Assembly: GCF_003070865.1 (NCBI RefSeq)
Contig: NZ_CP026948.1
Span: 1,612,001 to 1,676,000 of the forward strand
DNA length: 64,000 nucleotides
Reading direction: 5' to 3'
Origin: Corynebacterium liangguodongii
GTDB taxonomy: Bacteria > Actinomycetota > Actinomycetes > Mycobacteriales > Mycobacteriaceae
Part shown: one piece after another, positions 20,175 to 28,643 of the stretch
Layout: each line of letters begins with the position of its first letter
Numbering within the stretch: position 1 is the first letter of the stretch
Position numbers and translations under genes: made by a program
Notes under the pieces: generated by a model
The model's input: the letters and a program-made list of their open reading frames with translations, nothing else
The model's database searches: none
Told to the model about the DNA's origin: nothing

Positions 20175-20180
20175 TATTAT
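20175..20180 (+). promoter_or_regulatory. glnA1 -10 candidate and strong ribosome site
   Basis: TATTAT lies 27 bases before the GTG start. AAGGAGAG (20196-20203) is an unusually good ribosome site, in keeping with high expression. No CTAT-N6-ATAG AmtR box is seen in the 111-bp upstream region. Confidence 0.45.
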
Positions 20181-20207
20181 TCCCTGCCATCCACCAAGGA
20201 GAGATTC

Positions 20208-21644
20208 GTGGCATTCCAAGACATCGACGATGTCAAGAAATTTATCAGCGATGAAAACGTCGAGTTTGTCGACGTCCGATTCACCGACGTCCCCGGGACC
20301 GAGCACCACTTCTCCATCCCGGCCTCGGCGTTCGACGAAGACGTCATTGAGGAGGGCTTGGCATTCGACGGGTCGTCGATACGCGGCTTTACCACGATCG
20401 ACGAATCGGACATGACGCTCATGCCCGACCTGGCCACCGCGAAGCTCGACCCCTTCCGCGCCGTCAAGACACTCAACGTGAAGTTCTTTGTCAACGACCC
20501 GTTTACCCACGAGCCGTTCTCGCGCGACCCCCGCAACGTCGCCCGCAAGGCCGAGGAGTACCTCGCCTCCACTGGCATCGCCGATACCTGCTTCTTCGGC
20601 GCCGAGGCGGAGTTCTACCTGTTCGACTCCGTGCGCTACGAAACCCAGGGGCACACCCAGTTCTTCGAGATCGACTCCGAGGAAGGATGGTGGAACCGCG
20701 GCGCGGAGGCCGAGCTCGACGGCTCCCCCAACCTCGGCTACAAGACCCGTCTCAAGGGCGGTTACTTCCCCGTCGCGCCTTACGACAAAACCGTCGACGT
20801 GCGCGACGCGATGACGCTGAACCTGGCCAAGGCCGGGTTCGATATCGAACGCTTCCACCACGAGGTGGGCACCGGCGGGCAGCAGGAAATCAACTACAAG
20901 TTCAACACCATGTTGCACGCCGCCGACGACCTGCAGGACTTCAAATACATCGTGAAAAACACCGCGACGCAGTTTGGCAAGGTAGCCACCTTCATGCCCA
21001 AGCCCATCGCCGGCGACAACGGCTCGGGCATGCACGCCCACCAATCCCTGTGGAAAGACGGGGAGCCGCTGTTCTACGACGAGTCCGGCTACGGCGGGCT
21101 CTCCGACATCGCCCGCTACTACATCGGCGGCCTGCTCCACCACGCCCCGGCGGTGCTGGCGTTTACCAACCCGACGCTCAACTCCTACCACCGCCTCGTG
21201 CCCGGCTTCGAGGCCCCGATCAACCTCGTCTACTCCCAGCGCAACCGCTCCGCGGCCATCCGCATCCCGATCACCGGAGCCAATCCCAAGGCCAAGCGCA
21301 TCGAGTTCCGCGCCCCCGATCCCTCCGGAAACCCCTACCTCGGGTTCGCGGCGATGATGATGGCCGGCATCGACGGCATCAAAAACCGCATCGAGCCGCA
21401 CGCCCCGGTAGACAAGGACCTCTACGAGCTGCCGGTCGAGGAGGCCAAGTCCATCCCGCAGGCACCGACCTCCCTCGAGGCCGCGCTCGTGGCGCTGGAG
21501 CGCGACCACGACTTCCTCACCGAGGGCGACGTCTTCACCGAGGACTTGATCGAGACCTACACCAAGCTCAAGTACGACCGCGAGATCGCACCGAGCCGCC
21601 TGCAGCCGACCCCGCTGGAGTACGAGATGTACTTCGACTGCTAG
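20208..21644 (+). CDS. glnA1: Glutamine synthetase type I
   Basis: 478 residues. It makes glutamine from glutamate, ammonia and ATP as a cytoplasmic dodecamer. Signatures include FDGSSIRGF (53-61), [10 protein letters not shown] (131-140), the ATP-site motif [16 protein letters not shown] (265-280) and NRSAAIRIP. The adenylylation site is Tyr406 in [10 protein letters not shown], so this is the form inactivated by GlnE, whose gene is 7 kb downstream. It starts with GTG behind a strong AAGGAGAG. It is convergent with panE, with a long imperfect palindrome in the 141-bp gap. Length is normal for GSI-beta enzymes. Confidence 0.97.
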   Translation: MAFQDIDDVKKFISDENVEFVDVRFTDVPGTEHHFSIPASAFDEDVIEEGLAFDGSSIRGFTTIDESDMTLMPDLATAKLDPFRAVKTLNVKFFVNDPFTHEPFSRDPRNVARKAEEYLASTGIADTCFFGAEAEFYLFDSVRYETQGHTQFFEIDSEEGWWNRGAEAELDGSPNLGYKTRLKGGYFPVAPYDKTVDVRDAMTLNLAKAGFDIERFHHEVGTGGQQEINYKFNTMLHAADDLQDFKYIVKNTATQFGKVATFMPKPIAGDNGSGMHAHQSLWKDGEPLFYDESGYGGLSDIARYYIGGLLHHAPAVLAFTNPTLNSYHRLVPGFEAPINLVYSQRNRSAAIRIPITGANPKAKRIEFRAPDPSGNPYLGFAAMMMAGIDGIKNRIEPHAPVDKDLYELPVEEAKSIPQAPTSLEAALVALERDHDFLTEGDVFTEDLIETYTKLKYDREIAPSRLQPTPLEYEMYFDC

Positions 21645-21676
21645 GTCACTTGGGCTGTCGCCTTGGGTGCCAAGCC

Positions 21677-21755
21677 AGTGCCAACGCTTACCACCCGCCG
21701 GCAAAATTTGTCACTATCCCCATCTCAGATTTTGCTGGCGGTAAAATTTGGCACT
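21677..21755. repeat. 79-bp imperfect inverted repeat
   Basis: The element begins AGTGCCAA (21677-21684) and ends TTGGCACT (21748-21755). Further in, TTACC/CGCC/GCAAAAT on the left matches the complement of ATTTTGC/GGCGGTAA on the right. It also holds a 14-bp direct repeat with two mismatches (21702-21715 and 21742-21755). It is clearly richer in A and T than its surroundings. It may be a terminator for the convergent glnA1/panE pair or a small mobile-element relic. Confidence 0.6.
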
Positions 21756-21785
21756 CCGCCGCACCGTCGGCCAGCTAGGCCGCGC

Positions 21786-22703
21786 CTACCTGGCCAGCGC
21801 CAGCGCGTGGACCATGCCCAACAGTGGCGTGTCCACGTCGCAGCGCTTAGCCACCCGAAGCAGCGCGCCCACCTGAGCGTCGAGCTCGCTGGGCATCCCT
21901 GCTGCGATGTCGCGGTGCATAGAGCTGGTGGCCTCGGGGTACTGGGCGTCGCAAAACGCGAGGGTGTCCTCGACGATGCTCGCGGGAAGTGGAACCCCGC
22001 TGGCGCACCCCACAGCGGCGACTTCCTCCATGAGTCCGCGCAGCTGGGGGCGCAGCTTCGCGCGCAGGTACCCCAGGGGCTTTCCCGCCACGGCGCCTAA
22101 GACGCCAGTGGTGGCGACGAACATTGCTTTGGACCAGACGTCGACAAGCACGGCCCCGTCGGGGCCGAAGTAGCGCGAGTCGATGCCGGCGTCGCGCAGG
22201 GCGTCGACAAGCGGCAGCGCGGAAGGCGCCTCGAAAACCCCGGGCATGAGCCCGAAATTGAGCGAGAGCGGGCCCGGGTTGAGGGTGATCTCCGCGGGGC
22301 CCGTGCGCGTCATGTACCCGCGCACAACGCCGGCGAGCACTCGCTCGGCGCCAAAGAGGTCGGCCGCGGTGAAGTGCACCTCGACGGAGTTGTGCGTGGT
22401 CACCACGGGAACATCGGACAGCGTATCGACGTCCGCAAACGTCGAATTCCCCGCCAGCGCCTTCGTGGCCACGATGACGACGTCGACCCCGCCGAGCCGG
22501 TCGGCCACCTCCGCCGCGCGCTCCCCGGCGATACACCGCGTCACGGTGCGCTGCCCGTCCTGGTTCGCCAGCCGAAGCCCCCGCGAATTTAGCGCCGCGA
22601 GCGTCTCCCCGCGCGCGACGAAGCCGATGTCGTGACCCGCCAGCGCGAGCAGACCCCCGAAATAGCCCCCGACACCACCTGCGCCCACGATCACGATCTT
22701 CAT
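21786..22703 (-). CDS. Ketopantoate reductase family protein
   Basis: 305 residues. The N-terminal Rossmann domain opens with KIVIVGAGGVGGYFGG, the NADP-binding glycine motif. VDVVIVATKAL (about 75-85) and the C-terminal helical domain with SKAMFVATTGVLGAV and TSSMHRDI fit PanE/ApbA. The typical reaction is reduction of 2-dehydropantoate to pantoate for coenzyme A, but paralogs act on other 2-oxoacids, so I leave the symbol empty. The ATG at 22703 has TACAGT seven bases before it, favouring this start over the GTG at 22712. It stands alone, convergent with glnA1. Confidence 0.85.
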   Translation of the reverse strand: MKIVIVGAGGVGGYFGGLLALAGHDIGFVARGETLAALNSRGLRLANQDGQRTVTRCIAGERAAEVADRLGGVDVVIVATKALAGNSTFADVDTLSDVPVVTTHNSVEVHFTAADLFGAERVLAGVVRGYMTRTGPAEITLNPGPLSLNFGLMPGVFEAPSALPLVDALRDAGIDSRYFGPDGAVLVDVWSKAMFVATTGVLGAVAGKPLGYLRAKLRPQLRGLMEEVAAVGCASGVPLPASIVEDTLAFCDAQYPEATSSMHRDIAAGMPSELDAQVGALLRVAKRCDVDTPLLGMVHALALAR

Positions 22704-22710
22704 GGCTGAC

Positions 22711-22716
22711 ACTGTA
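22711..22716 (-). promoter_or_regulatory. Ketopantoate reductase gene -10 element (leaderless)
   Basis: On the minus strand TACAGT is followed by seven bases and then the ATG at 22703. Confidence 0.45.
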
Positions 22717-22742
22717 GCGCCCCGCCCACAACGCAGAACGCG

Positions 22743-23318
22743 TCAGCGCCGGGCGTTGACGTCGACGAAGCCCGCATACCCGGGCACCCGCCCCCGCGAG
22801 GTGTACTGCCACATCACCGGCGCCTGCCCGCCAACAGGACCCGGCCACGCCGCAGCGCCCGGGAACTCCCCGTCATCCGCGCCGTAGGATGCAACCCACA
22901 ACGCACCGAACCGCCGGGTGGGCGCCCCGAGCATGTGGAGGAGCCACCAACGCCGGGTGGTGTAGATGCCCGCGACCTCGACCCCGGCGCTGGTGAAGAG
23001 GGAATGGGCGAGGCAGACGTCGTCAAGCGAGAGCCCCGCAGGTGTTTCGCAGTCGAGCCACATGGGCGCGCGGTAGGCACCCATAACCGCGCAGGACGCC
23101 TCGACCTGCTCGGCGATTGTCGTGCCCTCCGACGGTCTACGCAGGTAGTGGTACGCCTCCACGTCGAGGCCGGCAGAGAGAGCATCATCGAGGTGCGAGC
23201 GAAAGACCCGATCCTGGTAGGTGCCGTCGGTCGTGCGGAGAATGGCAAAGGAAATGCCCTCGATCGCGCCGAGGGATAGCCCGTCTTGGTGCTCGGAGAT
23301 GTCGACGCCGAAACGCAT
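22743..23318 (-). CDS. GH25 family muramidase (lysozyme-like), no signal peptide
   Basis: 191 residues. It begins directly with MRFGVDISEHQ, the GH25 first strand with the conserved aspartate (Asp6). MWLDCET (86-92) provides the Asp89-x-Glu91 pair that acts in catalysis in this family, and VMWQYTSRG is near the C-terminus. GH25 enzymes hydrolyse peptidoglycan glycan chains. There is no signal peptide and no cell-wall-binding domain, so the route to the wall is unclear. The start codon overlaps the stop of the NUDIX gene (TGATG), implying translational coupling. The frame upstream of 23318 is the NUDIX coding region read in another frame. Confidence 0.8.
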   Translation of the reverse strand: MRFGVDISEHQDGLSLGAIEGISFAILRTTDGTYQDRVFRSHLDDALSAGLDVEAYHYLRRPSEGTTIAEQVEASCAVMGAYRAPMWLDCETPAGLSLDDVCLAHSLFTSAGVEVAGIYTTRRWWLLHMLGAPTRRFGALWVASYGADDGEFPGAAAWPGPVGGQAPVMWQYTSRGRVPGYAGFVDVNARR

Positions 23319-23842
23319 CAGCGCTTCTTCAGCCCTAAGCGCGGCTCGAAGTCGGCCGGGTGGCGCCGCTGGGCAGCGGCATCGGCGATGACCAGGCGCC
23401 ACTTGGGGTCTGTCACCGGCATCTGCGAGATGGGAAACCATCCCACGTCGACCGATTCGTCATCGCCCACGGCGGGCTCGGCGAAAGGATCGACCGGCTC
23501 GCACCGCAGCTGCACGGACATGTAGGTCGCCTGATCGCCGTTGGCGTGCGTGACCTGCCCCGTCGCGCCGACGCCGAGGAGGGCGACGGCGCGCGCCTGA
23601 ACACGGGTTTCCTCCAAAATCTCGCGCTCGGCGGCGTGGTGCGGTTCCTCGCCTGGGTCGCAAATCCCGGTCACCGGCGTCCACTCCCCGTTATCGGCCC
23701 GCTTGACCAGGAGCACCTCCGGCACCGCCCAGGCAGAGGAATCCGTCGAGTCGCGCAGCACGATCGCGGCGACCGCGGGGATCCACATGAGGTCGGTTCC
23801 GATCTTGGCGCGCGTACGGAGAATAAACTCGGGGATGGGCAT
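23318..23842 (-). CDS. NUDIX hydrolase
   Basis: 174 residues with one complete Nudix box, GICDPGEEPHHAAEREILEE followed by TRV, i.e. G-x5-E-x7-RE-x2-EE. These enzymes hydrolyse nucleoside diphosphates linked to another group; the substrate cannot be told from sequence. It starts with ATG at 23842, preceded by TACACT and six bases, which is better than the two ATGs further upstream that run into the divergent gene. Its stop codon overlaps the start of the GH25 gene. It is divergent from the membrane protein gene, with 25 bases between the start codons. Confidence 0.85.
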   Translation of the reverse strand: MPIPEFILRTRAKIGTDLMWIPAVAAIVLRDSTDSSAWAVPEVLLVKRADNGEWTPVTGICDPGEEPHHAAEREILEETRVQARAVALLGVGATGQVTHANGDQATYMSVQLRCEPVDPFAEPAVGDDESVDVGWFPISQMPVTDPKWRLVIADAAAQRRHPADFEPRLGLKKR

Positions 23843-23848
23843 GCTCCC

Positions 23849-23854
23849 AGTGTA
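23849..23854 (-). promoter_or_regulatory. NUDIX gene -10 element
   Basis: TACACT on the minus strand with six bases to the ATG at 23842; the intervening GGGAGC could also act as a ribosome site. Confidence 0.4.
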
Positions 23855-23867
23855 ATCTCGAATCATC

Positions 23868-24641
23868 ATGAGCACGCCCCACCACTCCCCCGCCGCCGAC
23901 CCCACCTCGCAGGCGAACACCGCCGCGCTGCGCCGGGTTCCGGCCAGCGTGTTCACCCTCGCCTACGGCGCCACTATCATCGCGATCCTCGCCGGCGGGG
24001 CCGTCATGATCGCGAACTCACACGCCGCGGAGCCGGCCCCGCCGAGCGTGGGCCGCCCGCTGCGCGCGTTCAATCCCGTGGAGACGAGCCTCGATAACGT
24101 CACCGAGTCGCTGCGGCCCTACTTGCTTGGCGACGCCTCCACGGCGCGCACCTCCACCGGGGTCACGCTCACCGCGACGATGACGCAGCAGGCGCAAGAC
24201 GACCTCGCGGACTTCTCCGGGCACGTCTCTCGCCTCCTGGAGCAGAACTGCATCGACTCCATGACCGTGAAAACCCAGGATAACCTGCGCATTAACATCT
24301 GGGGGTACTGCTACTTCACGCCCGGGCCCGTGGCGCTTCAGACCTACATCACCGATGCGCTCGACGGCGGCGCGGACTCCGTGGCGTTCTCCGCCTACCC
24401 GGGCCGGCCGATCGACCAGGAGGCCTCCTTGATCTGGTTCACCGACTCTGTCGAGGAGGGCGACAAGGCTGTCGAGAGCTGGGACGACCTCGACTTAGTC
24501 CCCGCGACCGACCAGCTAAGCCTGGTGGTCTATGACCCGGAGCGGGTGCGCGTGCGCGGGAAGTTCTCCGAGGAGACGAGCCGGGTGGAGACCAACCACG
24601 AAGACGACACCGGGGAGGCCTTCGCCGAGAAGTGGCGCTAG
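23868..24641 (+). CDS. Membrane-anchored protein of unknown function
   Basis: 257 residues, no family recognised. A short cytoplasmic N-terminus (1-29) precedes a single membrane helix (about 29-49, VFTLAYGATIIAILAGGAVMI). The remaining 200 residues would face outside. The extracellular part has two cysteines (NCID and GYCYF) that could form a disulfide, and an acidic C-terminal third. It starts with ATG at 23868, close to the divergent NUDIX gene. It is convergent with the serine protease gene (ten-base gap). The anchored extracellular layout fits an envelope protein. Confidence 0.7.
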   Translation: MSTPHHSPAADPTSQANTAALRRVPASVFTLAYGATIIAILAGGAVMIANSHAAEPAPPSVGRPLRAFNPVETSLDNVTESLRPYLLGDASTARTSTGVTLTATMTQQAQDDLADFSGHVSRLLEQNCIDSMTVKTQDNLRINIWGYCYFTPGPVALQTYITDALDGGADSVAFSAYPGRPIDQEASLIWFTDSVEEGDKAVESWDDLDLVPATDQLSLVVYDPERVRVRGKFSEETSRVETNHEDDTGEAFAEKWR

Positions 24642-24651
24642 CCGACGGCCC

Positions 24652-25617
24652 CTACCAGTACTTAAGCTCCCACTGGGCGTCGGGCACGACCGAGTTGAGC
24701 ACCTGCATGGTTTGCTCCACGTTGGAGTAGGACATCAGCCGAGGATTGTCCATGCCCTCGAAGCATTCTTCCCCGGAGCGCCCGGCCTCGGTACCCGAGA
24801 CCACCCCGATGATGGTGGCGCGCCCGTTGACGTCCTGGAAGACAGGCCCGCCCGAGTCGCCCTTCGAGGCGCAGACCGCGGCGATATCGCCCTTCGTCTC
24901 GCGGGTGTTGTCGGCACCGGTGGTGATGATTTGGACCCGCCCGGCCTGCTGGAACTGCCCGCAGGTGTATCCGGTGGTGCCCCCGGTCTTGCAGATGCGC
25001 CCGGGCGAGTGGGCCAGCTGTTCGGCGATGCCCGCCTCGATGGGCTGGCCTACGAGGTCCATGTAGCGCTCCGGGTCGGTGATCTCGATGATGGCAACGT
25101 CGATATCCGGCGCGCCGGCGCTGTAGAGGCCCGAATAGATGAAGCGCCCGGCCTCGTGGGAGAAGTCCTGCGCCGTCGCCGCGTTTGTCGGCCACACGAG
25201 GTCGCCTTCCTTCCCACAGTGCCCGGCGGTGACCGCGAAGTAGCGCCCCTCGGCGTTGCTGAAGGAAAACGCGACGGTGCACGACTGGGCGGTAAACATC
25301 TCGCCGGGCCGCGGATAGGAGGACGTGGATTGGATCAGCGTGCCCGGTGCCCACGGCGCAAACGAGGGCACGCGGACAACATTGGGCGAGCCCGGCGGCT
25401 GCCCGGAGCCGGGGATCGCGTCTGCGTCGCCGGGCCGGGGCGTTTGCACCGCCTGAAGCGCCTCGCGTTGCTCCATGGTCGCCGTGGGCACGCTCGAGAA
25501 CTTCATCCCCGCCCACGCGATCGCGCCGACGGTGAAGGCCACGATGACCACGAGCGCGCTCCACGTGCCGATGTCGAGCCCACGCGACGGCTGCGGCGAC
25601 TGCTGGTGGCTCACCAC
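24652..25617 (-). CDS. Membrane-anchored chymotrypsin-like serine protease
   Basis: 321 residues. An N-terminal membrane helix (about 20-38) anchors a secreted S1-type protease domain. The catalytic triad is complete: His133 in VTAGHCG, Asp173 in APDIDVAII and Ser255 in SKGDSGGPV. Cys113/Cys134 and other cysteines around 209, 219 and 249 could form disulfides on the outside. The Pro-rich stretch 59-90 looks like a spacer. The GTG start overlaps the thrC stop by one base (TAGTG), so translation is probably coupled to threonine synthase. No protease inhibitor or substrate gene is beside it. Confidence 0.85.
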   Translation of the reverse strand: MVSHQQSPQPSRGLDIGTWSALVVIVAFTVGAIAWAGMKFSSVPTATMEQREALQAVQTPRPGDADAIPGSGQPPGSPNVVRVPSFAPWAPGTLIQSTSSYPRPGEMFTAQSCTVAFSFSNAEGRYFAVTAGHCGKEGDLVWPTNAATAQDFSHEAGRFIYSGLYSAGAPDIDVAIIEITDPERYMDLVGQPIEAGIAEQLAHSPGRICKTGGTTGYTCGQFQQAGRVQIITTGADNTRETKGDIAAVCASKGDSGGPVFQDVNGRATIIGVVSGTEAGRSGEECFEGMDNPRLMSYSNVEQTMQVLNSVVPDAQWELKYW

Positions 25618-27065
25618 TACTTGGTGCCCTCGATCGCGGCGGAGATGTAGTCCTTCACCGTCGCCGCGTCGTTGGGCAGGTCGATAACGTGGCGGCCCGC
25701 CTCCATGACGTGGGCGAACCGCTCGGGCACCGGCGGGGCGGCACCGAGGGCCTCTTCGATCGTCTCCGAGAACTTCACGGGCAGCGCCGTCTCCAGCACC
25801 ACGATGGGGGTCTCCACCTGCCCAGCGAGCGAGCGGGCGACGTACATACCGTCGGCGGTGTGGGGATCGAGGAGGTAGCCGTGCTCCGCGTGCACGTTCT
25901 TGATCGTGGCCACACGGTCGGCGTGGGTGGAGGTGCCAGAATAGAAGCCGTAGTCTTCGCGAATGGCCCGCAGCGCCTCCGAGTTACCGAGCTCGTCGGC
26001 GCTAAACCCGCCCTGCTTGGTTTTCACCGCGAAGAGGTCGGCGGTCAGCGCGGCGTCGCGCCCGGTGACGTCGAAAATAAAGCGCTCGAAGTTGGAGGCG
26101 CGCGAGATGTCCATCGAGGGGCTCGAGGTCGCCTGGGTCTCGGCCGCGGAGCGCGGGCGGTAGTTCCCGCCGCTGAAGAACTCGTGGAGGACGTCGTTTT
26201 CGTTCGTGGCCACGATGAGCTTGTCTATGGGCAGGCCCATTTGCTTGGCGACGTGACCCGCGCAGATGTCCCCGAAGTTCCCCGTGGGCACCGCGAACGA
26301 GACCCGCTGGTCGTTGGATTCGGTGACCCGCAGGTAGGTGGAGATGTAGTAGACCGTCTGCGCGAGTAGCCGCGCCCAGTTAATCGAGTTGACCGCCCCG
26401 ATGCGGTATTTCGCTTTGAAGGCGGCGTCGGCGGAGACTTCCTTGACCACGTCCTGGCAATCGTCGAAGACGCCGTCGAGGGCGATGTTGAAGATGTTCG
26501 GGTCGTCGAGGCCGAACATCTGCGCTTGTTGGAACGCGGTCATGCGCCCGGCCGGGGTGAGCATGAACACGCGGATGTTCTCGCGGCCGCGCATCGCGTA
26601 CTCCGCAGAGGAGCCCGTGTCGCCGGAGGTGGCCCCGAGGATGTTGAGCTCCTCCCCGCGGCGCCCCAGCTCGAACTCGAAGAGCTCCCCGAGCAGCTGC
26701 ATCGCGATGTCCTTAAACGCCGCGGTGGGGCCCTCGGAGAGGTGGGCGATGTGTAAAGAGTCGGTGAGCGTGGTCACCGGGACGATCTCGTCGGTGGAAA
26801 AAACCGGGGTGCGGTAGGCCCGCGCGGTGATCTCGGCGATCTGAGCCGGCGGGATGTCATCAACAAAAAGTCCCACGACCTCGGCGGCGAGGGCGGCGTA
26901 GCCGTCGGCGTCGAGGAGCGCCCGCCAGTCGTCGAGAAGCTGCGGCGTAATAGTCGGGTAGAAGGCCGGGAGGTAGAGGCCACCGTCGGGGGCGAGCCCG
27001 GAGAGCAAGATATCGGTGAACTTCGCCGGGTTCGCCTGAGCGTCGCGCGTTGAGATGTAATCCAC
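25617..27065 (-). CDS. thrC: Threonine synthase
   Basis: 482 residues, fold-type II PLP enzyme that converts O-phosphohomoserine to threonine. The PLP lysine is Lys118 in GPTAAFKDIAMQ, and GATSGDTGSSAEYAMRG binds the phosphate. Length and the N-terminal MDYISTRDAQANPAKFTDILL match the long (yeast/E. coli-like) class. The GTG start at 27065 has TAGAGT eight bases upstream. It is divergent from the MFS gene across 45 bp and leads a two-gene operon with the serine protease. The hom and thrB genes are not in the window. Confidence 0.95.
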   Translation of the reverse strand: MDYISTRDAQANPAKFTDILLSGLAPDGGLYLPAFYPTITPQLLDDWRALLDADGYAALAAEVVGLFVDDIPPAQIAEITARAYRTPVFSTDEIVPVTTLTDSLHIAHLSEGPTAAFKDIAMQLLGELFEFELGRRGEELNILGATSGDTGSSAEYAMRGRENIRVFMLTPAGRMTAFQQAQMFGLDDPNIFNIALDGVFDDCQDVVKEVSADAAFKAKYRIGAVNSINWARLLAQTVYYISTYLRVTESNDQRVSFAVPTGNFGDICAGHVAKQMGLPIDKLIVATNENDVLHEFFSGGNYRPRSAAETQATSSPSMDISRASNFERFIFDVTGRDAALTADLFAVKTKQGGFSADELGNSEALRAIREDYGFYSGTSTHADRVATIKNVHAEHGYLLDPHTADGMYVARSLAGQVETPIVVLETALPVKFSETIEEALGAAPPVPERFAHVMEAGRHVIDLPNDAATVKDYISAAIEGTK

Positions 27066-27073
27066 GGGTTACC

Positions 27074-27079
27074 ACTCTA
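27074..27079 (-). promoter_or_regulatory. thrC -10 element (leaderless)
   Basis: TAGAGT on the minus strand, eight bases before the GTG at 27065. Confidence 0.45.
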
Positions 27080-27097
27080 CAATCCTGTCGCATGATG

Positions 27098-27103
27098 TAG
27101 TTT
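27098..27103 (+). promoter_or_regulatory. MFS gene -10 element (leaderless)
   Basis: TAGTTT, seven bases before the ATG at 27111. It stands 19 bases from the thrC -10 on the other strand. Confidence 0.45.
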
Positions 27104-27110
27104 CGCAGTC

Positions 27111-28394
27111 ATGGAGCGACGCGACCCGAGAGAGCAGATCACCATCAAAGCACTCACGGTGTGGCTGGCCGCCGTCGCCGTCTATGTCGTCGCGATTACG
27201 GGGCGCACATCTTTCGGCGTTGCCGGCATCGACGCGATAGAGCGATTCGAGGTCGATGCCTCCCGCGTCGCCGTGTTCACCGCGGTGCAAATCGGCGTCT
27301 ACGCGCTTGTACAGATCCCCGTCGGGCTGCTCATTGACAAGTTTGGCCCGCGTCTCATCATGGTCGTAGGTGCGTTGGTGATGGGACTAGGCCAGGTGTT
27401 GCTCGGCTTCACGGATTCCTACCCGGTCGCTATCCTCGCCCGCGTGCTCATCGGCGCCGGCGACGCCACCGCGTTCGTCTCCGCCCTGCGGTTGCTCCCC
27501 TCCTGGTTCCCGATGCGCAGCACCCCGCTGTTTACGCAGCTCACCTCCGCCATCGGGCAGCTCGGCCAGTTCATCTCCGCGGTACCCTTCCTCGCCTTGT
27601 TGCACGCCGAAGGCTGGACGGTGGCCTTCGTCTCCCTCGGCGCTGTCGCGGCGCTGATCGCCATCCTCGCGCTTGTCGCCATCGCCGATACCCCCGATCC
27701 CGTGGAGGAAGCCCGGGAGGATTCCCGCGGGCCGTCGATACGCGAGATCCTCTCGATCGTGCTGCGCTCCCCGCTGTGCTGGGAGGCGTTCGCGATTCAC
27801 GGCCTCGGCATGATGTTCATGATCACCTTCACGCTGCTGTGGGGCATGCCGATCATGGTCCAAGGCATGGGTCTGAGCCCCACACAGGCGGGCACGGTGC
27901 TGACCGTCTATACCTTTGCCACGGCGCTCGGCGGGCCTTTCCTCGCCCCCATCTCGGCCCGCGCGGGCAAGAACCGCGACCTCGCTGCCGCCGCGATTTC
28001 AGCGGTGCACTTTATCACCTGGGCGGTGTTCTTCGCCTCGACGCAGCCGCGCGGGATGGCCGCGGCGCTGATCGTGGCGGTCATCATGGGCGTGTGTACC
28101 CCGATTTCCAACTTCGGGTTCGACAACGTCCGCGAGCGCATGCCGCGCAGCGTCGTCGCCTCCGGCACGGGGCTGGGCAACATGGGCGGGTTCGCCGCCG
28201 GTATGATTGCCACGCAGGTCATCGGCCTGCTACTCGACGCCACGGCGCCCGACGGAAACTACACCTGGGGTAACTTCCGCATCGCCTGGGCTGCCGTGCT
28301 GGGCATGTGGGTGCTGCTGCTCGCGGGCATGTTCTACGCCCGCCACCTCGTCGGCCGGGGCGGCGCTAGCGAGGGGGCTCGGCCCGCTCGCTAA
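27111..28394 (+). CDS. Major facilitator superfamily permease
   Basis: 427 residues with about twelve hydrophobic segments. The MFS signature between helices 2 and 3 is GLLIDKFGPRLIM (around residues 74-86). A hydrophilic loop of about 25 residues rich in Asp/Glu/Arg (IADTPDPVEEAREDSRGP) divides the two halves, as usual. The substrate cannot be predicted. It is divergent from thrC and overlaps the convergent small ORF by 29 bases at the 3' end. Confidence 0.88.
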   Translation: MERRDPREQITIKALTVWLAAVAVYVVAITGRTSFGVAGIDAIERFEVDASRVAVFTAVQIGVYALVQIPVGLLIDKFGPRLIMVVGALVMGLGQVLLGFTDSYPVAILARVLIGAGDATAFVSALRLLPSWFPMRSTPLFTQLTSAIGQLGQFISAVPFLALLHAEGWTVAFVSLGAVAALIAILALVAIADTPDPVEEAREDSRGPSIREILSIVLRSPLCWEAFAIHGLGMMFMITFTLLWGMPIMVQGMGLSPTQAGTVLTVYTFATALGGPFLAPISARAGKNRDLAAAAISAVHFITWAVFFASTQPRGMAAALIVAVIMGVCTPISNFGFDNVRERMPRSVVASGTGLGNMGGFAAGMIATQVIGLLLDATAPDGNYTWGNFRIAWAAVLGMWVLLLAGMFYARHLVGRGGASEGARPAR

Positions 28395-28623
28395 GGAGTT
28401 CAATGACGGAGCGCAGCGCGGCGTCGCCGAGTGGGCGGGCGTGCGGGGCTGGCTTCGCCTGCTTATCGACGCCTTGAGCCGCCTCTACCTCCACGCCCAG
28501 CGCGCCGTCGCGCAGGCTGATCGGGGCCTGCGCGTCGATACCCGCCGCCCGCGCGGCGTCGACCAGAGCCGCGAGGTCCGCGAACGTCGCGGTGCCCACG
28601 TCAATGCTCAGTTTCACACCCAT
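28366..28623 (-). CDS. Small hypothetical protein
   Basis: 85 residues, family not recognised. It begins MGVKLSIDVGTATFADLAALVDAARAAGID, a plausible beta-alpha unit, and ends in a charged helix. The support is its position and promoter: TATACT lies eight bases before the ATG at 28623, a typical leaderless arrangement, and the frame has normal high-GC codon bias. Its last 29 bases overlap the end of the MFS gene on the other strand. It follows glnE in the same direction after 20 bases and may be cotranscribed with it. Confidence 0.6.
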   Translation of the reverse strand: MGVKLSIDVGTATFADLAALVDAARAAGIDAQAPISLRDGALGVEVEAAQGVDKQAKPAPHARPLGDAALRSVIELLSERAEPPR

Positions 28624-28643
28624 GCGCCCCGAGTATAGGCGTG

